A DNA stretch of 64,000 nt from Leishmania martiniquensis (taxonomy: Eukaryota > Euglenozoa > Kinetoplastea > Trypanosomatida > Trypanosomatidae). Under the pieces are notes generated by a model that worked only from the letters and a program-made list of their open reading frames with translations, made no database searches and was not told where the DNA came from. Within the stretch, counting starts at the first letter, position 1. Each line of letters begins with the position of its first letter. Below are positions 31,710-41,264 of the stretch, piece after piece. The DNA lies in assembly GCF_017916325.1 (NCBI RefSeq), contig NC_090170.1, positions 1,304,001 through 1,368,000 on the forward strand. The letters run 5' to 3'. The position numbers and the translations under genes were made by a program.

Positions 31710-34700
31710 CTACTCATCGTCGTCGATGATTGGGCCGTTCATGCGGAAGTACAGCTCACCCATCACCTCAACCTCGTCGTCCTCGTCATCATCGATGCTG
31801 ATCACCCCTGTGGGGAACGCAACGATTGGTGATGGCATTGTCGCAGACGCATTGTTGACGGTGATGCTCGCGGCTGCCGCGTTCACTGGGGCCATGGTCG
31901 CAGGCGTGCCCGTTGTGGAGGGAAAAACGCTCGTCCAGAGGTCGCCGTCGTGGAATTTCTTTGCCACATCCACGTCGGACGCGTCGACGCCGTCTGAGGA
32001 CCCCGCGACCGGCTTTGGTTGGAGGCAATGCACTCCATGTGTGATGAAGCTTGCCTGGTGCTCCACCACCTCTATCTCAGTCACGAGGTTTTGCAGCTCA
32101 CGCTGCACCTCCGCACGCAGCTCCTCCAAGTCAAAGTGGCGGTCCTCTTCCTTTAGCATAAAGTTGAACTTATGCCGCGACAGCGGCTTCTTTGCGTTGC
32201 GTAGGACCTGCAGGTACCCTATCGCGCGGTTCCACTTCTCTCGGAAGTCCAGAATCTGCGCAGCCTCGCTGATGCTGACGCGAAAGCGCTTCATCTGCCG
32301 GTTGCACGTGATGCCAAAGTAGACGACGCGGCCACCTTTTGAGGGCACCTCCACTGGGGCAGAGTATTCCACCTGCGGGTACAACAGCAGCAGCGCTGCA
32401 AACAGGTACATGTTGTTCACCGCCGAAACGCGGGCGCAGGTGATGTTGCTAACGAGATTACGCAAGTCCACCGCGACTAAGGCCGCGCCAGACTCCCACA
32501 CCACGCTGCTTGGGCTGGTAGTGCTCGGAACCACCTTCTTCGACGTCCGCACAAAGACCAAGGCGCCGGCCCGATCTTTGATGTTGATAGAGCCAGCGTC
32601 GCGCACAAAGAAGAGCCGACGCGCGAGGGCGACCGCCTCAAAGAACGTGAAGATGGACGCGTTTGACTTGATGCTCTGCATCACTGCCGACAGCGTTGCC
32701 GCATCCTCGAGGTCGTCGACAAAGGCGTAGTCGGAGATCTGGACGCGTAGGTAGGCGATGAGGCTTCGAACGTGCTCGAGGCGGTCCTCTTTTATCTGCA
32801 GCTTCGCCACAAACTCTGCGGTGGAGGCCCCGCTTGCCTTGAGCCGCCACCACTCGAGGAACACAAGCACATCAGCCAAGAGATCGCTCTGGTTCGCAAT
32901 GTCACCAGCGTACTCCTGACGTGTCTCGATGACCGTCCTCTTCCACGAGGCGAACGCCTCTGCTGAATCGCCGGTCGGGAAGCGGTACGGAAGCGCACAG
33001 ACACCAGCCACGATAACGCCGGCCTCACTGTGGCCCAGCGTGCAGCAGTTGACGACGAAATGAGCCAAGTCCACCTCAAGCGGCAGTCGCGACGCAATCT
33101 CGCCCGTGAAAGTGAGAGTGAAATCGGCCAAGTTCGCAATGAGGCACTTCTCCGAGAGGCTGTGCTGCACCTGCTCCATGCTCTCCGCCTCCACTGGGCA
33201 CACCATCTCCTGGTTTGCACGATGGATCGGCAGCTGCGCTCGTGAGCACTGCAGCAACGCGTCCTCGACCTCGTAGACCGTCGGCTGCGGGGTCTCGGTG
33301 GTCGGTAGCACAACTTCGGCCGCCGGGGGGTACAGGGCGATGTAGCAGCCTGGGTACTTGGTGCCGGGCAGCTGCCGGCGCTCCTCCACGTCCATCTTCG
33401 ACGCCCACTCCGACGCGCTCGACGCCATGAAGCCCTCCGACTTATTCTGCACGGCGAGGCGCCGGGTTGTCGCCATGTCCAGTACGAACGTCGCATCTTC
33501 GTTATTGTAGTTTGTGAAGGAGACAACTGAGTGCTGCACACAAACTCGATGCTTCGACGCGGCGGCGCCGGCGTCCTCTTTGGAGGGGAAGCGTCCAGCA
33601 TACACCGTCGTGTCGAGCAGGCGCTCCTTGTGCAGCGCGTCGATCATTTCGCGTGAGTCGCCCGTAAAGATGTAAATCGTCTGCGGGCACACGGCGGAGT
33701 AGGACAAAATGCGGCTCACCAGTGTTGCTGCCATCTGCACGGAGTGGTCAATGACCTTGCGGTGAGGGCCAGGGTACTTACCAGACTCATCGATCGCGAC
33801 ATCCAACACGTTCATCGCTGCCAATGCGTTCGCCTCATCGTACGAGAACTCGACGAGGGGCTGTACCGGCGCTCTATTGGATGTCGCGACCGTCTGCTTT
33901 GAGAAGAACTGCTGCACTCGCTCCGTCATGGCGCCACTGACGCTCACGATGATGTGTAGCGGCAGTGCCGTCGAGTCCAGATTGACGCTCTGCCGGTAGA
34001 CGCGCTCCCGCAGCCCCCAGAGGAAGTAGGAGACGAGTGGGTTCATGCGCGTAAGGTTGGGCAGTACGAGATGGGTGAAAGGCCCCATGCCGCGCTGCGA
34101 CGTCAAGTACACCAGTGCCGTGTCCACATCTGTCACCCACAGTGATATGCCCGCCTCGCCCGCGAACGACTGCCCGCTCAGCTCGCCGACAGGGCCGCGA
34201 GAAGGGCTCAGTGCCCGCAGCGCCGCCGCGATGTCGGAAACATCCGAGTAATGCGGCACCACCACCAGCACACGCTCTTTGCTCTCGCGGCTAAGCGCGA
34301 CAGCGAGACGCAGGGCCGCGTACGGTCGCTGAAGCAGCACTACTTGGTGCGTCGCGGCCTCCTTCAGTCCCAGCACCTCGCCACTCTCGAGAGCAGCGGC
34401 AACGGCGTTGCCACGATGGAAGTGTGCAGCCTGCGAGGCGATGAGCTGCTTCATCTTTGCAGAGACGACAGCTGGGTCTGACTCGGGCTTGTACGAATCG
34501 GTCCGCATCGCCTTGTTGCCGCCAAACACGACGCCCTGGCCAACTTGCTGGATGGCGTCTAGGTCAAACTTGAAGACGTTCGAGTCCGCGCCAGACGGCG
34601 TCATGAACGCGGCGCTCGCCGTCGCCTCCGCAGCGCCAGCCGTGGCAGACGCCGAAGCCGCTGCGGAGGCGGTCAAGGCACCCCCTCTCCCGCTAGCCGC

Positions 34701-34970
34701 CTTGGCCGCTGCCGTGCCTGAAAAGGCCGATGCATCGAGCTCGTTCGCGCGCGCCGCCGCTTTTGCCTTGGAGGGACTACGGCGCTTCTTGCTCATGAGA
34801 GCCTCAATGTTAAACTGAAGCGTCGTGTTTGGGTCCGTAGGGAGGGCGGCGGTCGTGCTGCCAGGCGGCAGCGAGCCGGGCGACACCGCCGACGGCGAGT
34901 CCGAGGAGGCGATCGCAGGCGAGGAGGATATCTTCCCCCCTTTGCGGCCTTGACGGGGAGCGATGGGCAT
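31710..34970 (-). CDS. DExH-box/HA2/OB helicase homologue with degenerate ATPase motifs
   Basis: A 1,086-residue protein with a disordered, Ala/Ser-rich N-terminus (1-140), two RecA-like domains (about 200-545), an HA2-like helical domain (about 600-760, LTFTGEIASRLPLEVDLAHF) and an OB-like C-terminal region (NMYLFAALLLLYPQVEY). The motif positions can be followed, but all are altered. Motif I (about 209-228, VVLLQRPYAALRLAVALS) lacks the GKT loop. Ia is PHYSD. The DEAH position is THLVLPNLTRM (299-309). Motif III is VSVSGAMTERV in place of SAT. Motif IV is IFTGDSREMI. Motif VI is ERRQLPGTKYPG (530-541) instead of QRxGRxGR. It therefore probably does not hydrolyse ATP and may be a structural or RNA-binding subunit. 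The C-terminus is highly acidic (DDDEDDEVEVMG and DDDE). The ATG at 34970 is supported by the splice signal just upstream. Confidence 0.75.
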   Translation of the reverse strand: MPIAPRQGRKGGKISSSPAIASSDSPSAVSPGSLPPGSTTAALPTDPNTTLQFNIEALMSKKRRSPSKAKAAARANELDASAFSGTAAAKAASGRGGALTASAAASASATAGAAEATASAAFMTPSGADSNVFKFDLDAIQQVGQGVVFGGNKAMRTDSYKPESDPAVVSAKMKQLIASQAAHFHRGNAVAAALESGEVLGLKEAATHQVVLLQRPYAALRLAVALSRESKERVLVVVPHYSDVSDIAAALRALSPSRGPVGELSGQSFAGEAGISLWVTDVDTALVYLTSQRGMGPFTHLVLPNLTRMNPLVSYFLWGLRERVYRQSVNLDSTALPLHIIVSVSGAMTERVQQFFSKQTVATSNRAPVQPLVEFSYDEANALAAMNVLDVAIDESGKYPGPHRKVIDHSVQMAATLVSRILSYSAVCPQTIYIFTGDSREMIDALHKERLLDTTVYAGRFPSKEDAGAAASKHRVCVQHSVVSFTNYNNEDATFVLDMATTRRLAVQNKSEGFMASSASEWASKMDVEERRQLPGTKYPGCYIALYPPAAEVVLPTTETPQPTVYEVEDALLQCSRAQLPIHRANQEMVCPVEAESMEQVQHSLSEKCLIANLADFTLTFTGEIASRLPLEVDLAHFVVNCCTLGHSEAGVIVAGVCALPYRFPTGDSAEAFASWKRTVIETRQEYAGDIANQSDLLADVLVFLEWWRLKASGASTAEFVAKLQIKEDRLEHVRSLIAYLRVQISDYAFVDDLEDAATLSAVMQSIKSNASIFTFFEAVALARRLFFVRDAGSINIKDRAGALVFVRTSKKVVPSTTSPSSVVWESGAALVAVDLRNLVSNITCARVSAVNNMYLFAALLLLYPQVEYSAPVEVPSKGGRVVYFGITCNRQMKRFRVSISEAAQILDFREKWNRAIGYLQVLRNAKKPLSRHKFNFMLKEEDRHFDLEELRAEVQRELQNLVTEIEVVEHQASFITHGVHCLQPKPVAGSSDGVDASDVDVAKKFHDGDLWTSVFPSTTGTPATMAPVNAAAASITVNNASATMPSPIVAFPTGVISIDDDEDDEVEVMGELYFRMNGPIIDDDE

Positions 34971-36007
34971 CGCGCTCTTGTGAGGTAAAAGGGGGAATGA
35001 GAGGAACGGGGGAGGGGAGGGAGCCGGCAAGAAAGAACTTTTTTCTTTCCGATTCGTGTGGTCGTTTTCCTTTATATAATCTCTTCGTGGGTCGTGGGGC
35101 TTCCGCGCGGTCGTCGTCGAGAGGGGCGTGCGAGTGCCGCCACGAAGGGAAGACGAAGAAACCCAAAAGGAGGCAAAGTGAGCACCGAAAGAGCCGACAG
35201 CCGAGGACAAGAGGCCCAGAGAGTGTCGAAGGAGCGGGAGAACGGCGGCGAGTGCGAGGGTGGAGGGGGGAGGAGGGGCGCAGACGAGGCGCGCATGCAC
35301 GCGCGCACGCACTTGCATACATTACAAAAAAAAATCCTAGGTAAGAGTAAATGCAAGAGAGGTCCACAGTGGGTCACTGCCTCACGCTCTCTACCTTTCC
35401 ATGTCGATCTCTGTCTCCGCCATGCCCACCTACCTCACCTGTCCAGACATCCCCAGTTTCCATTTTCTTTTACGTTTCCTTTGGTGTGTGTGTGGGGGGG
35501 GGTGCTGCTCTTGTATCCTCTCTATCTCCACTGCAACTTGAGCGCGTCCGCGGAGACGCTTTGTTGACACTTTCCCACAACCGCGCTCTTCATAGAGCTT
35601 TTTTTCTTCGCTTCTCCTTGTCTTGCTCTCTCTCCCCTTCCCCGAACGTCGTCGCTTAGGTGCCGTTTTCGTCCTCGAGTCACGCACAGCCGCTCCGCTT
35701 TGAAAGCGCGGAAGTTTTTTGTGCTATGTTCGGGGGGAGGGGGGATGGGGATGGGGTCCGTGCGTCCAAAACGGTCACGAGGAGAGGGCTCAAGACTCAA
35801 TTACGCGCTGTCAGCAGGAGTTCAGGTGAAAGGGAAGCCATACCGCCTGCACAGAGACGTGCGGAGGTGCCGCTGCTCGGCTTGTAACGACGCCATTGGT
35901 GAGCAGTGAAAGAGGCGCTCACCAGAACAGGCGCACCGGAAGTCGCGAAAACTAAAGAAGTCAGCTGTCTCGGGGCCGCTGCGACGATGTCGCCGCCAGT
36001 GGCCCTC
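34971..36007. other. intergenic region between the cap methyltransferase and DExH-like genes
   Basis: About 1 kb of UTR sequence, with a short TG/G run at 35,482-35,503 and purine runs near 35,230-35,280. No gene recognised. Confidence 0.6.
34977..35045 (-). promoter_or_regulatory. candidate trans-splice acceptor for the DExH-like mRNA
   Basis: On the coding strand a long pyrimidine-rich tract (plus-strand purines, about 34,981-35,038) runs to CACAAG, with the AG at 34,978-34,977, seven bases before the ATG. If used, the 5'UTR is very short and the longer upstream frame (to 35318) is excluded. Confidence 0.45.
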
Positions 36008-37630
36008 TCACGTCTGTGGCATCTTCGTGGTCACCCAAAAACCGCTAGGCCTGCCATGCTCCTCCTCCCGCACGTTTCGACCCCAAACCGGCCGATTGCG
36101 GTCGTAATTCGACAGACGCACCATTCGCCTTGTCATAAGCTCCCACTCCGAAGGCTGCGGCGGTACCGTCGCACCAGCACCGCGCTCGAGTGAGCGCGCG
36201 CACATCTTCGTCGCCGAACTTTTCGCCTCCTGCTCCTCTGCTTCCTCATCGCCATCTGCGCCATCTCCGCAGTCCTCAGCCGCTTTGCTCTGACTCTCCT
36301 TGGCTTGGTTAATCATGAGTGCGTCTCGGCGACGAGTTGCATCTTCGAAGGTCACGCCAAGGTGCTCTGTGATGGAGCGCGCCACGCGCAAAACCTCCTT
36401 GCGCAGTTCTCCCGGTTTAGCGGCCTTCATTTCCGGGCGCATGAAGCGTAAGTAGGTAAGAAGGCAGTTCACCTCGGCCGAGGCGTCGTAGTGATGATCG
36501 AGCTCGTTGTCGTGCGCGATGAGGTGATTGAAGTGTACCTGCTCCCGAACCCTGGAGTTGAAGAAAAAGAACTGGTCTTCCACGTGGGCCACGTTGTAGT
36601 CCTTTTGGAAGGCACCCTGCGGGACAACGAGCCGACCCTCCGTGCTCGTTGGCCGCGTCCAGATAGGCAGCAATAAGTCACCACGTAGGTAAGGAACAGT
36701 GCCGTCCTCTCGAATGAGACGTGTTTCACGCACGGCACCCTGGCCACCATATGCAGCAGATTTGCTGGTGTAGGGGAGGCGGAACTTGAGCATGCTGTGC
36801 TCGCCGTGTAAAATGTTTGTCCAGCACTCCTGCGCACGCATGTTCTCCGCGACGTGGTCCTCGAAGTTCGGCAGCGCCACACTGCCGGAGCGTATGTCAG
36901 AGATGAAGAGTAGAGGTTTGTGGCGCTCCAATGCGACCTGCGCCAACAGCTCTAAGCCTCTAGGAAGCGACAGCGGTGCTTCGTACATGGAAGGGATATC
37001 CTCGGTGCCGCGGGCCACATCCAGCGTACCGACGATGCATTCAAGCTGCTCGTGAATCGCTTTCTTCTCCGCCTGCACACTGTCGACAGCGACGTGCCGG
37101 TATACAAGCCCAAGTGCTGGAAGGACCTCAGTGAGGCGACGCGCGTTGATATCGTACGCTGTCGCGTTGGTGAAAAACTCGTTGCGTAGCCTGAAGTTTG
37201 CGCGTGGCTCCAGCACCGCGCGATCAAATTGGCCAGGGTCGATCAGCTCCCACGTGTGTCGAGACGCGAACATCTCGTCCAGGAAGGCCAAATGGGTCCC
37301 GGGTGCCGCCCCAGCATACACAATGTGGTACGAGATTTCTGGCCGGCAGTACATGCAGAGGAGCTGAATTTCGGAGAGGAGTAGCTTTCGCTGCCCCCAA
37401 TGGATGGCGCTCTTTATGTCCTTGTTGCGGGATCGGTACGGCTCGGCAGGGAAGTCGTCATCGAGGAGGACGGGGAACGGAAGGGACGAGGGGTAGTGGT
37501 AGACGGTGCGCGCCACCAGCTTGCTGAAGTGATCGCAATCGGTGTCGATGGACGACAACGAAAAGCTAGAGTAGAAATCATTCAGCAGCTCCTGGCGCTG
37601 CCGCTTCCGCTTCAGATAACCGCTGCCCAT
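36008..37630 (-). CDS. cap-specific 2'-O-ribose methyltransferase, VP39-type (kinetoplastid MTr2/MTr3-like)
   Basis: A 540-residue Rossmann-fold methyltransferase. Trypanosomatid spliced-leader caps (cap 4) are 2'-O-methylated on the first nucleotides by MTr1, MTr2 and MTr3, and the last two belong to the poxvirus VP39-type family. Visible here are WGQRKLLLSEIQLL (Lys82), the SAM loop IVYAGAAPGTHLAFLDEMF (103-121), WELIDPGQFD (127-136), LFISDIRSGS (241-250, Asp245) and HSMLKFRLPY (278-287, Lys282). A later Glu near 331 (TSTEGRLVV) could complete the K-D-K-E tetrad. The size (about 61 kDa) is closer to MTr3/MT57, but I cannot decide. ATG 37630 (MGSGYLKRKR) is preferred over an in-frame ATG at 37909 because a pyrimidine tract and AG at 37,749-37,765 lie between them. 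The C-terminal third is family-specific. Confidence 0.82.
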   Translation of the reverse strand: MGSGYLKRKRQRQELLNDFYSSFSLSSIDTDCDHFSKLVARTVYHYPSSLPFPVLLDDDFPAEPYRSRNKDIKSAIHWGQRKLLLSEIQLLCMYCRPEISYHIVYAGAAPGTHLAFLDEMFASRHTWELIDPGQFDRAVLEPRANFRLRNEFFTNATAYDINARRLTEVLPALGLVYRHVAVDSVQAEKKAIHEQLECIVGTLDVARGTEDIPSMYEAPLSLPRGLELLAQVALERHKPLLFISDIRSGSVALPNFEDHVAENMRAQECWTNILHGEHSMLKFRLPYTSKSAAYGGQGAVRETRLIREDGTVPYLRGDLLLPIWTRPTSTEGRLVVPQGAFQKDYNVAHVEDQFFFFNSRVREQVHFNHLIAHDNELDHHYDASAEVNCLLTYLRFMRPEMKAAKPGELRKEVLRVARSITEHLGVTFEDATRRRDALMINQAKESQSKAAEDCGDGADGDEEAEEQEAKSSATKMCARSLERGAGATVPPQPSEWELMTRRMVRLSNYDRNRPVWGRNVREEEHGRPSGFWVTTKMPQT

Positions 37631-38323
37631 GGTGTGTCGTTGACTTGTGTGATGAGTATGCCGGCTCTTCGAGGTCTCCGTACCGAAGAAACGAGCACCG
37701 CGAACGCCTGGCTGCAAATTACGCCGCAGAAATGCTCCGCGGAGAGGTCTATCAGGAAAAAAGGGGGAGCAGTTCAGCTTTGGCCGCACATGCACAAGAA
37801 TCGGCAGCAGCCCATTTCGAGCACTAACGTCTTCTGGAGAGGAGAACGGCTCCATACGCGTGTCCCTATAGGCGGTGAGAGGCTCAACGTGCGAGTGGCT
37901 CATGTGCATGGAGGGGGAGCAGGATGGAGGTGAATTCAAGAAAAGCACTGAAAAGCGCGCTGCCACCGCCCCTTCGCCCCCCTCGCGCGGTCAGTTCCCC
38001 AACCCCCACGCTATTCCGTCGGCACACACACACACACGAGACAGAACAGCATGGCCTGACGTCTTTCTCACTCTTTTTTTGTGCGGTCCGCGCCCACCCT
38101 TAGATGCTTTGCTTTGCTCAGCAGCGTTACTCGACGTCACGCGCTTGGCCGAGAGGCCTCACGCGCATGCCTTACTTTTTCGATCGAAAAAGACAGGGAG
38201 AAAAAGAGCCTGTTGATAAACAGAGGAGGAGGACACAGTAGATTGAAAGCGATCCCCTTCGGTCTTTGGTAATGGCAGCGCGCCGCGCTCCATCTTCTTG
38301 CGCAGGTCCTGCCGTTATGAGCC
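37631..38323. other. intergenic region downstream of the 262-residue unknown gene
   Basis: About 0.7 kb holding the 3'UTR of the unknown gene at 38,324-39,112 and the splice region of the cap methyltransferase gene. A (CA)n run lies at 38,023-38,036. Nothing else is seen. Confidence 0.55.
37749..37766 (-). promoter_or_regulatory. candidate trans-splice acceptor for the cap methyltransferase mRNA
   Basis: A short coding-strand pyrimidine tract (plus-strand AGGAAAAAAGGGGGAG) is followed by an AG at 37,750-37,749, giving a 5'UTR of about 119 nt and placing the upstream ATG at 37909 outside the mRNA. Confidence 0.4.
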
Positions 38324-39112
38324 TCACCACTCTAGCGTCGAGCTCCCCACAAAGTCCTGAAGCGCCATCACCATCTCGCGCACCAGGCGCGCATCTGCGT
38401 GGGAAAGCGCGGTTGACCGTATCACACGCCTCCCGGCCGCTATGCAGCAAAGCACCAGCTCCTTCAGTTCTTCCTCGGCAACACTCCCACTTCTCTCGTA
38501 TAACTCGCTGTCGGGCAGCTCCTGCGCGACGCTCTCCACTCTCTGACGCAGCCTTGTCAGGTAGCGGCCCAGCGTGGATGATGCTGGTGTAGCGTGGGAA
38601 GCATTCGCATCATCATCGCGGCGAGACGCGCTTGCATCGTTGACAGCTGTGCTGGCCCCATTCGTCGACTCCCGAAAGACAGGCTTCAGCGAGCTCACCC
38701 ATTGCGCATGCCTTGGGATTGGTGTGGAGCAGTACAAGCTGCAATATGCTCCGACAACTCGAGCGAGCGCTCGAGCCTCCTCCAGCCTGCTATCAGGCCA
38801 CAAGTCCCCAGATAACCTTCGCGCCGGTGAAGAAAACGCGGCAGTGCAAGCCGGCGAGGAACCCTCAACCTCAGAGTGGGAGAGCTCGACACGCTCCACT
38901 ACTTGGCAGATTCCCTGAACGGCAGCCAGGACAGCACCGAGACTTGCGCCACGAGCGTGGCCCTCTTTGGCGATGTCCTTGAAGAATGCATGTTGATCAG
39001 CCAACTCTGACCAACATGTCGCCATCTCACGGCCTTTCATGAGATTATGGCGCGCATCGCGCACAAGCTCATGAAAGGTTGGTGCATCGTCCATGTCGAA
39101 GTTTAGTGCCAT
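38324..39112 (-). CDS. conserved-looking hypothetical protein, 262 residues
   Basis: The protein begins MALNFDMDDAPTFHELV at the ATG at 39112; the codon just before it is GTG. It is predominantly helical with an acidic middle. The N-terminal third (ELVRDARHNLMKG, HAFFKDIAKEGHARGASL) and the C-terminal third (EELKELVLCCIAAGRRVIR to MVMALQDFVG) look ordered. Residues about 150-185 are a low-complexity Ser/Ala/Asp linker. There is no signal peptide, membrane segment or motif I recognise. It is called a gene because it occupies the whole interval between two UTR-like regions on the coding strand with a natural ATG, codon composition like its neighbours, and no competing frame. Function unknown. 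Confidence 0.7.
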   Translation of the reverse strand: MALNFDMDDAPTFHELVRDARHNLMKGREMATCWSELADQHAFFKDIAKEGHARGASLGAVLAAVQGICQVVERVELSHSEVEGSSPACTAAFSSPARRLSGDLWPDSRLEEARALARVVGAYCSLYCSTPIPRHAQWVSSLKPVFRESTNGASTAVNDASASRRDDDANASHATPASSTLGRYLTRLRQRVESVAQELPDSELYERSGSVAEEELKELVLCCIAAGRRVIRSTALSHADARLVREMVMALQDFVGSSTLEW

Positions 39113-39995
39113 CACTGAAAATAAAGAGGAGAGGGATTAGAGCGGAAAAGGCAATGTAAGATGCGGACAGAGAGTCAGGCGCGTCTAGCTTCGGCTTCCG
39201 TTGTCTTGCCATTAGTTAGCACCACGAAAAAGAAGAGGAGACCGTACAACACGTGTCGCGCTCACCACCCAAAGACAGTGGAGAGAGGGAGAGGCGTGAA
39301 GAGCAACAGGTAGAGACGAAGCGAGAGGGAATGACACACCTCCCAGTCTCGTGAAGAGGGCAGTCATACATGAAAGAGATACGAGTGATCTCTGTCATCG
39401 GCTGTGCCGACAGCACTGCAATGCTTGTCCCATGAGGAAGGGGGGAGACAGCACGACATCACGCGCCACGTCGCTGCATTGCAGATCGTAAACGAGTGCA
39501 CTCGCCGCTTCCCTTTCTCATGCCGACTTCCCGAGAATGCTGCAAGGGAACCGCAGCGAGTGTGCGTGCGCCCATGCGCCGTGTACGCCGCCTCCTCCCT
39601 GAAAAACGGCATGGTCTCGTTGCGGCTCTGCAAATGCGGTACAGCTTCTGCACACCCGACTCGACAGCACCGGGCTCCAGCAGGGGGTCACAAGGGGTGA
39701 GAGAAAGAGGAAACTCATGTGGAAAAAGGGGGGCGTCCATTCGTGAAGTCACCGCAAAGATGAGCGCGTAGCGGATTACAAGTGAAACACACACACACAG
39801 AGAGAGAGGGGGAGGGGGCAGCCGGTCAACACGAAAGGCGCATGAGAAGTCACAAAACGGGAATGGTGCCGAAAAGTCGGCAAACGCACGTCAAAGAACG
39901 CACCGCTCTCGCACTGGCCGGGCCGCGTCCACCACGTCATCACCTCCACAAATCGCAAGGAACAGAAAAGCTCTGCAAGAGTGTAGACGACTGCC
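39113..39995. other. intergenic region between CDC50-like and hypothetical genes
   Basis: About 0.9 kb of UTR sequence with a CA and GA run at 39,787-39,815. No gene recognised. Confidence 0.6.
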
Positions 39996-41264
39996 TTATT
40001 CGTCCTTCAGCAGTGTCGCTACGGCGCGAAGGGCTCTGTCGCCGTACCAGCGGTGAATGCACACAAATGAAGCGCCGCTGATGGCTGAGACGACGCTGAT
40101 CGTCAAGTACATCCATGCCATGAAGCTGTTGCGTCCACCAAGCCACGACAGTGTTGCTAGCGAGAAGCTCTTTTTACCGCCAAAGCTGGCTGCGTCGAAA
40201 TGCTCGTGGATGCGCATCAGATAGGTGCCCGGCTCCAAGTCCTCGTCAATGACGCGATACAGCTTACGGAACTTGGGCAGCGAGGCCACGCGTGCCCACA
40301 CCATCAAGTCCTCGTCCGTCGTAACCGGGATATGGTGACCAGGCTCATCGGCGTACCAGCCCTCGTTGAAAAAGGTGTTATCGGACGGCATTTGCGGAGG
40401 AGGGTTGGGGTTCACGTCGCCGTCGGCGGCCTCGTAGGCCCACTGTGGAGCACTCCATACAGGCTGAGGCGACGACCGAGGAGGAAACTCCGGCTTCTTA
40501 TACTTGACCTCCACATCTGACGTCCAAGCAATGCCTTTTTTGTGGCAGCGGCCGGCACCTTTGAGCGGCTCGTTCGTGAAACGCGAAAAGGCGCTGCCGT
40601 TGCAGATGAGTTGCAGCGACGGCGCCGTCACCGGGCTCGCCTTACGATGCGTGATGCGGTACAAGGTGAAGGTGTCGTTAAACATGGACCACGGAATCAG
40701 TCCGGCTGGCACGTAGACAAAATCGCTGTAGTGAAAAAAGGTCCCCAAGAGATTGATGCCTTGATCACCGCCGCCGCGTAACTCGCCCGGGTATGTCAGA
40801 GGCGATGTAGAAGATGCAATGGACGCAGCGGAAACGCGCTGTCCGGCCAGCTGCGCGTCACTTTTGGACTTTGAGAACCGACGGTGGTTTTGGTAGAAGT
40901 TGTCAAGGCCGTAGTAGACATACACCGGTGCTTTGAGACGCTTGTCCACACGGAATGAGACATCTGTGACGCATCCTGTTTGCCAGACAGACTCTGGCGA
41001 CGCCGCATACCGAAAGGCGCCTGTGCTGTTGTACCCAAACGAGCACCGCTGTTGATCGTCGTACCGCACTGTAATATCCGACGCCGACGCGTTCGCTTGA
41101 AAGAGCGACAAGCTCAGCGGTAAACACACAACTGCGACTGCAAATAGGCACAGGGCCGAGTGCAGTGGTGTCAAGATAGGTTGCCACGCCGGTAGACGCT
41201 GTTGCATGAATAGTGCCCAGATGGGCTGGCGCTGGTGCACGGGAGCAGCAGCAGTACCCGGCAT
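39996..41264 (-). CDS. CDC50: CDC50/Lem3 family P4-ATPase beta subunit
   Basis: A 422-residue membrane protein. CDC50 proteins are obligate partners of P4-ATPase lipid flippases; in Leishmania the paralogue Ros3 pairs with the miltefosine transporter. There are two transmembrane segments, one at residues about 34-55 (LHSALCLFAVAVVCLPLSL) and one near 380-402 (AWMYLTISVVSAISGASFVC), enclosing a large exoplasmic domain. Family hallmarks are APVYVYYGLDNFYQNHRRF, SDAQLAGQ, LIPWSMFNDTFTLY, GIAWTSDVEVKYK, VWARVASLPKFRKLY and FGGKKSFSLATLSWLGGRN. N-glycosylation sequons occur (NAS, NST, NDT, NGS). The length is typical (about 330-430). The ATG at 41264 (MPGTAAAPV) is the first in frame; the upstream frame is UTR. 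Which P4-ATPase it serves cannot be told from here. Confidence 0.95.
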   Translation of the reverse strand: MPGTAAAPVHQRQPIWALFMQQRLPAWQPILTPLHSALCLFAVAVVCLPLSLSLFQANASASDITVRYDDQQRCSFGYNSTGAFRYAASPESVWQTGCVTDVSFRVDKRLKAPVYVYYGLDNFYQNHRRFSKSKSDAQLAGQRVSAASIASSTSPLTYPGELRGGGDQGINLLGTFFHYSDFVYVPAGLIPWSMFNDTFTLYRITHRKASPVTAPSLQLICNGSAFSRFTNEPLKGAGRCHKKGIAWTSDVEVKYKKPEFPPRSSPQPVWSAPQWAYEAADGDVNPNPPPQMPSDNTFFNEGWYADEPGHHIPVTTDEDLMVWARVASLPKFRKLYRVIDEDLEPGTYLMRIHEHFDAASFGGKKSFSLATLSWLGGRNSFMAWMYLTISVVSAISGASFVCIHRWYGDRALRAVATLLKDE

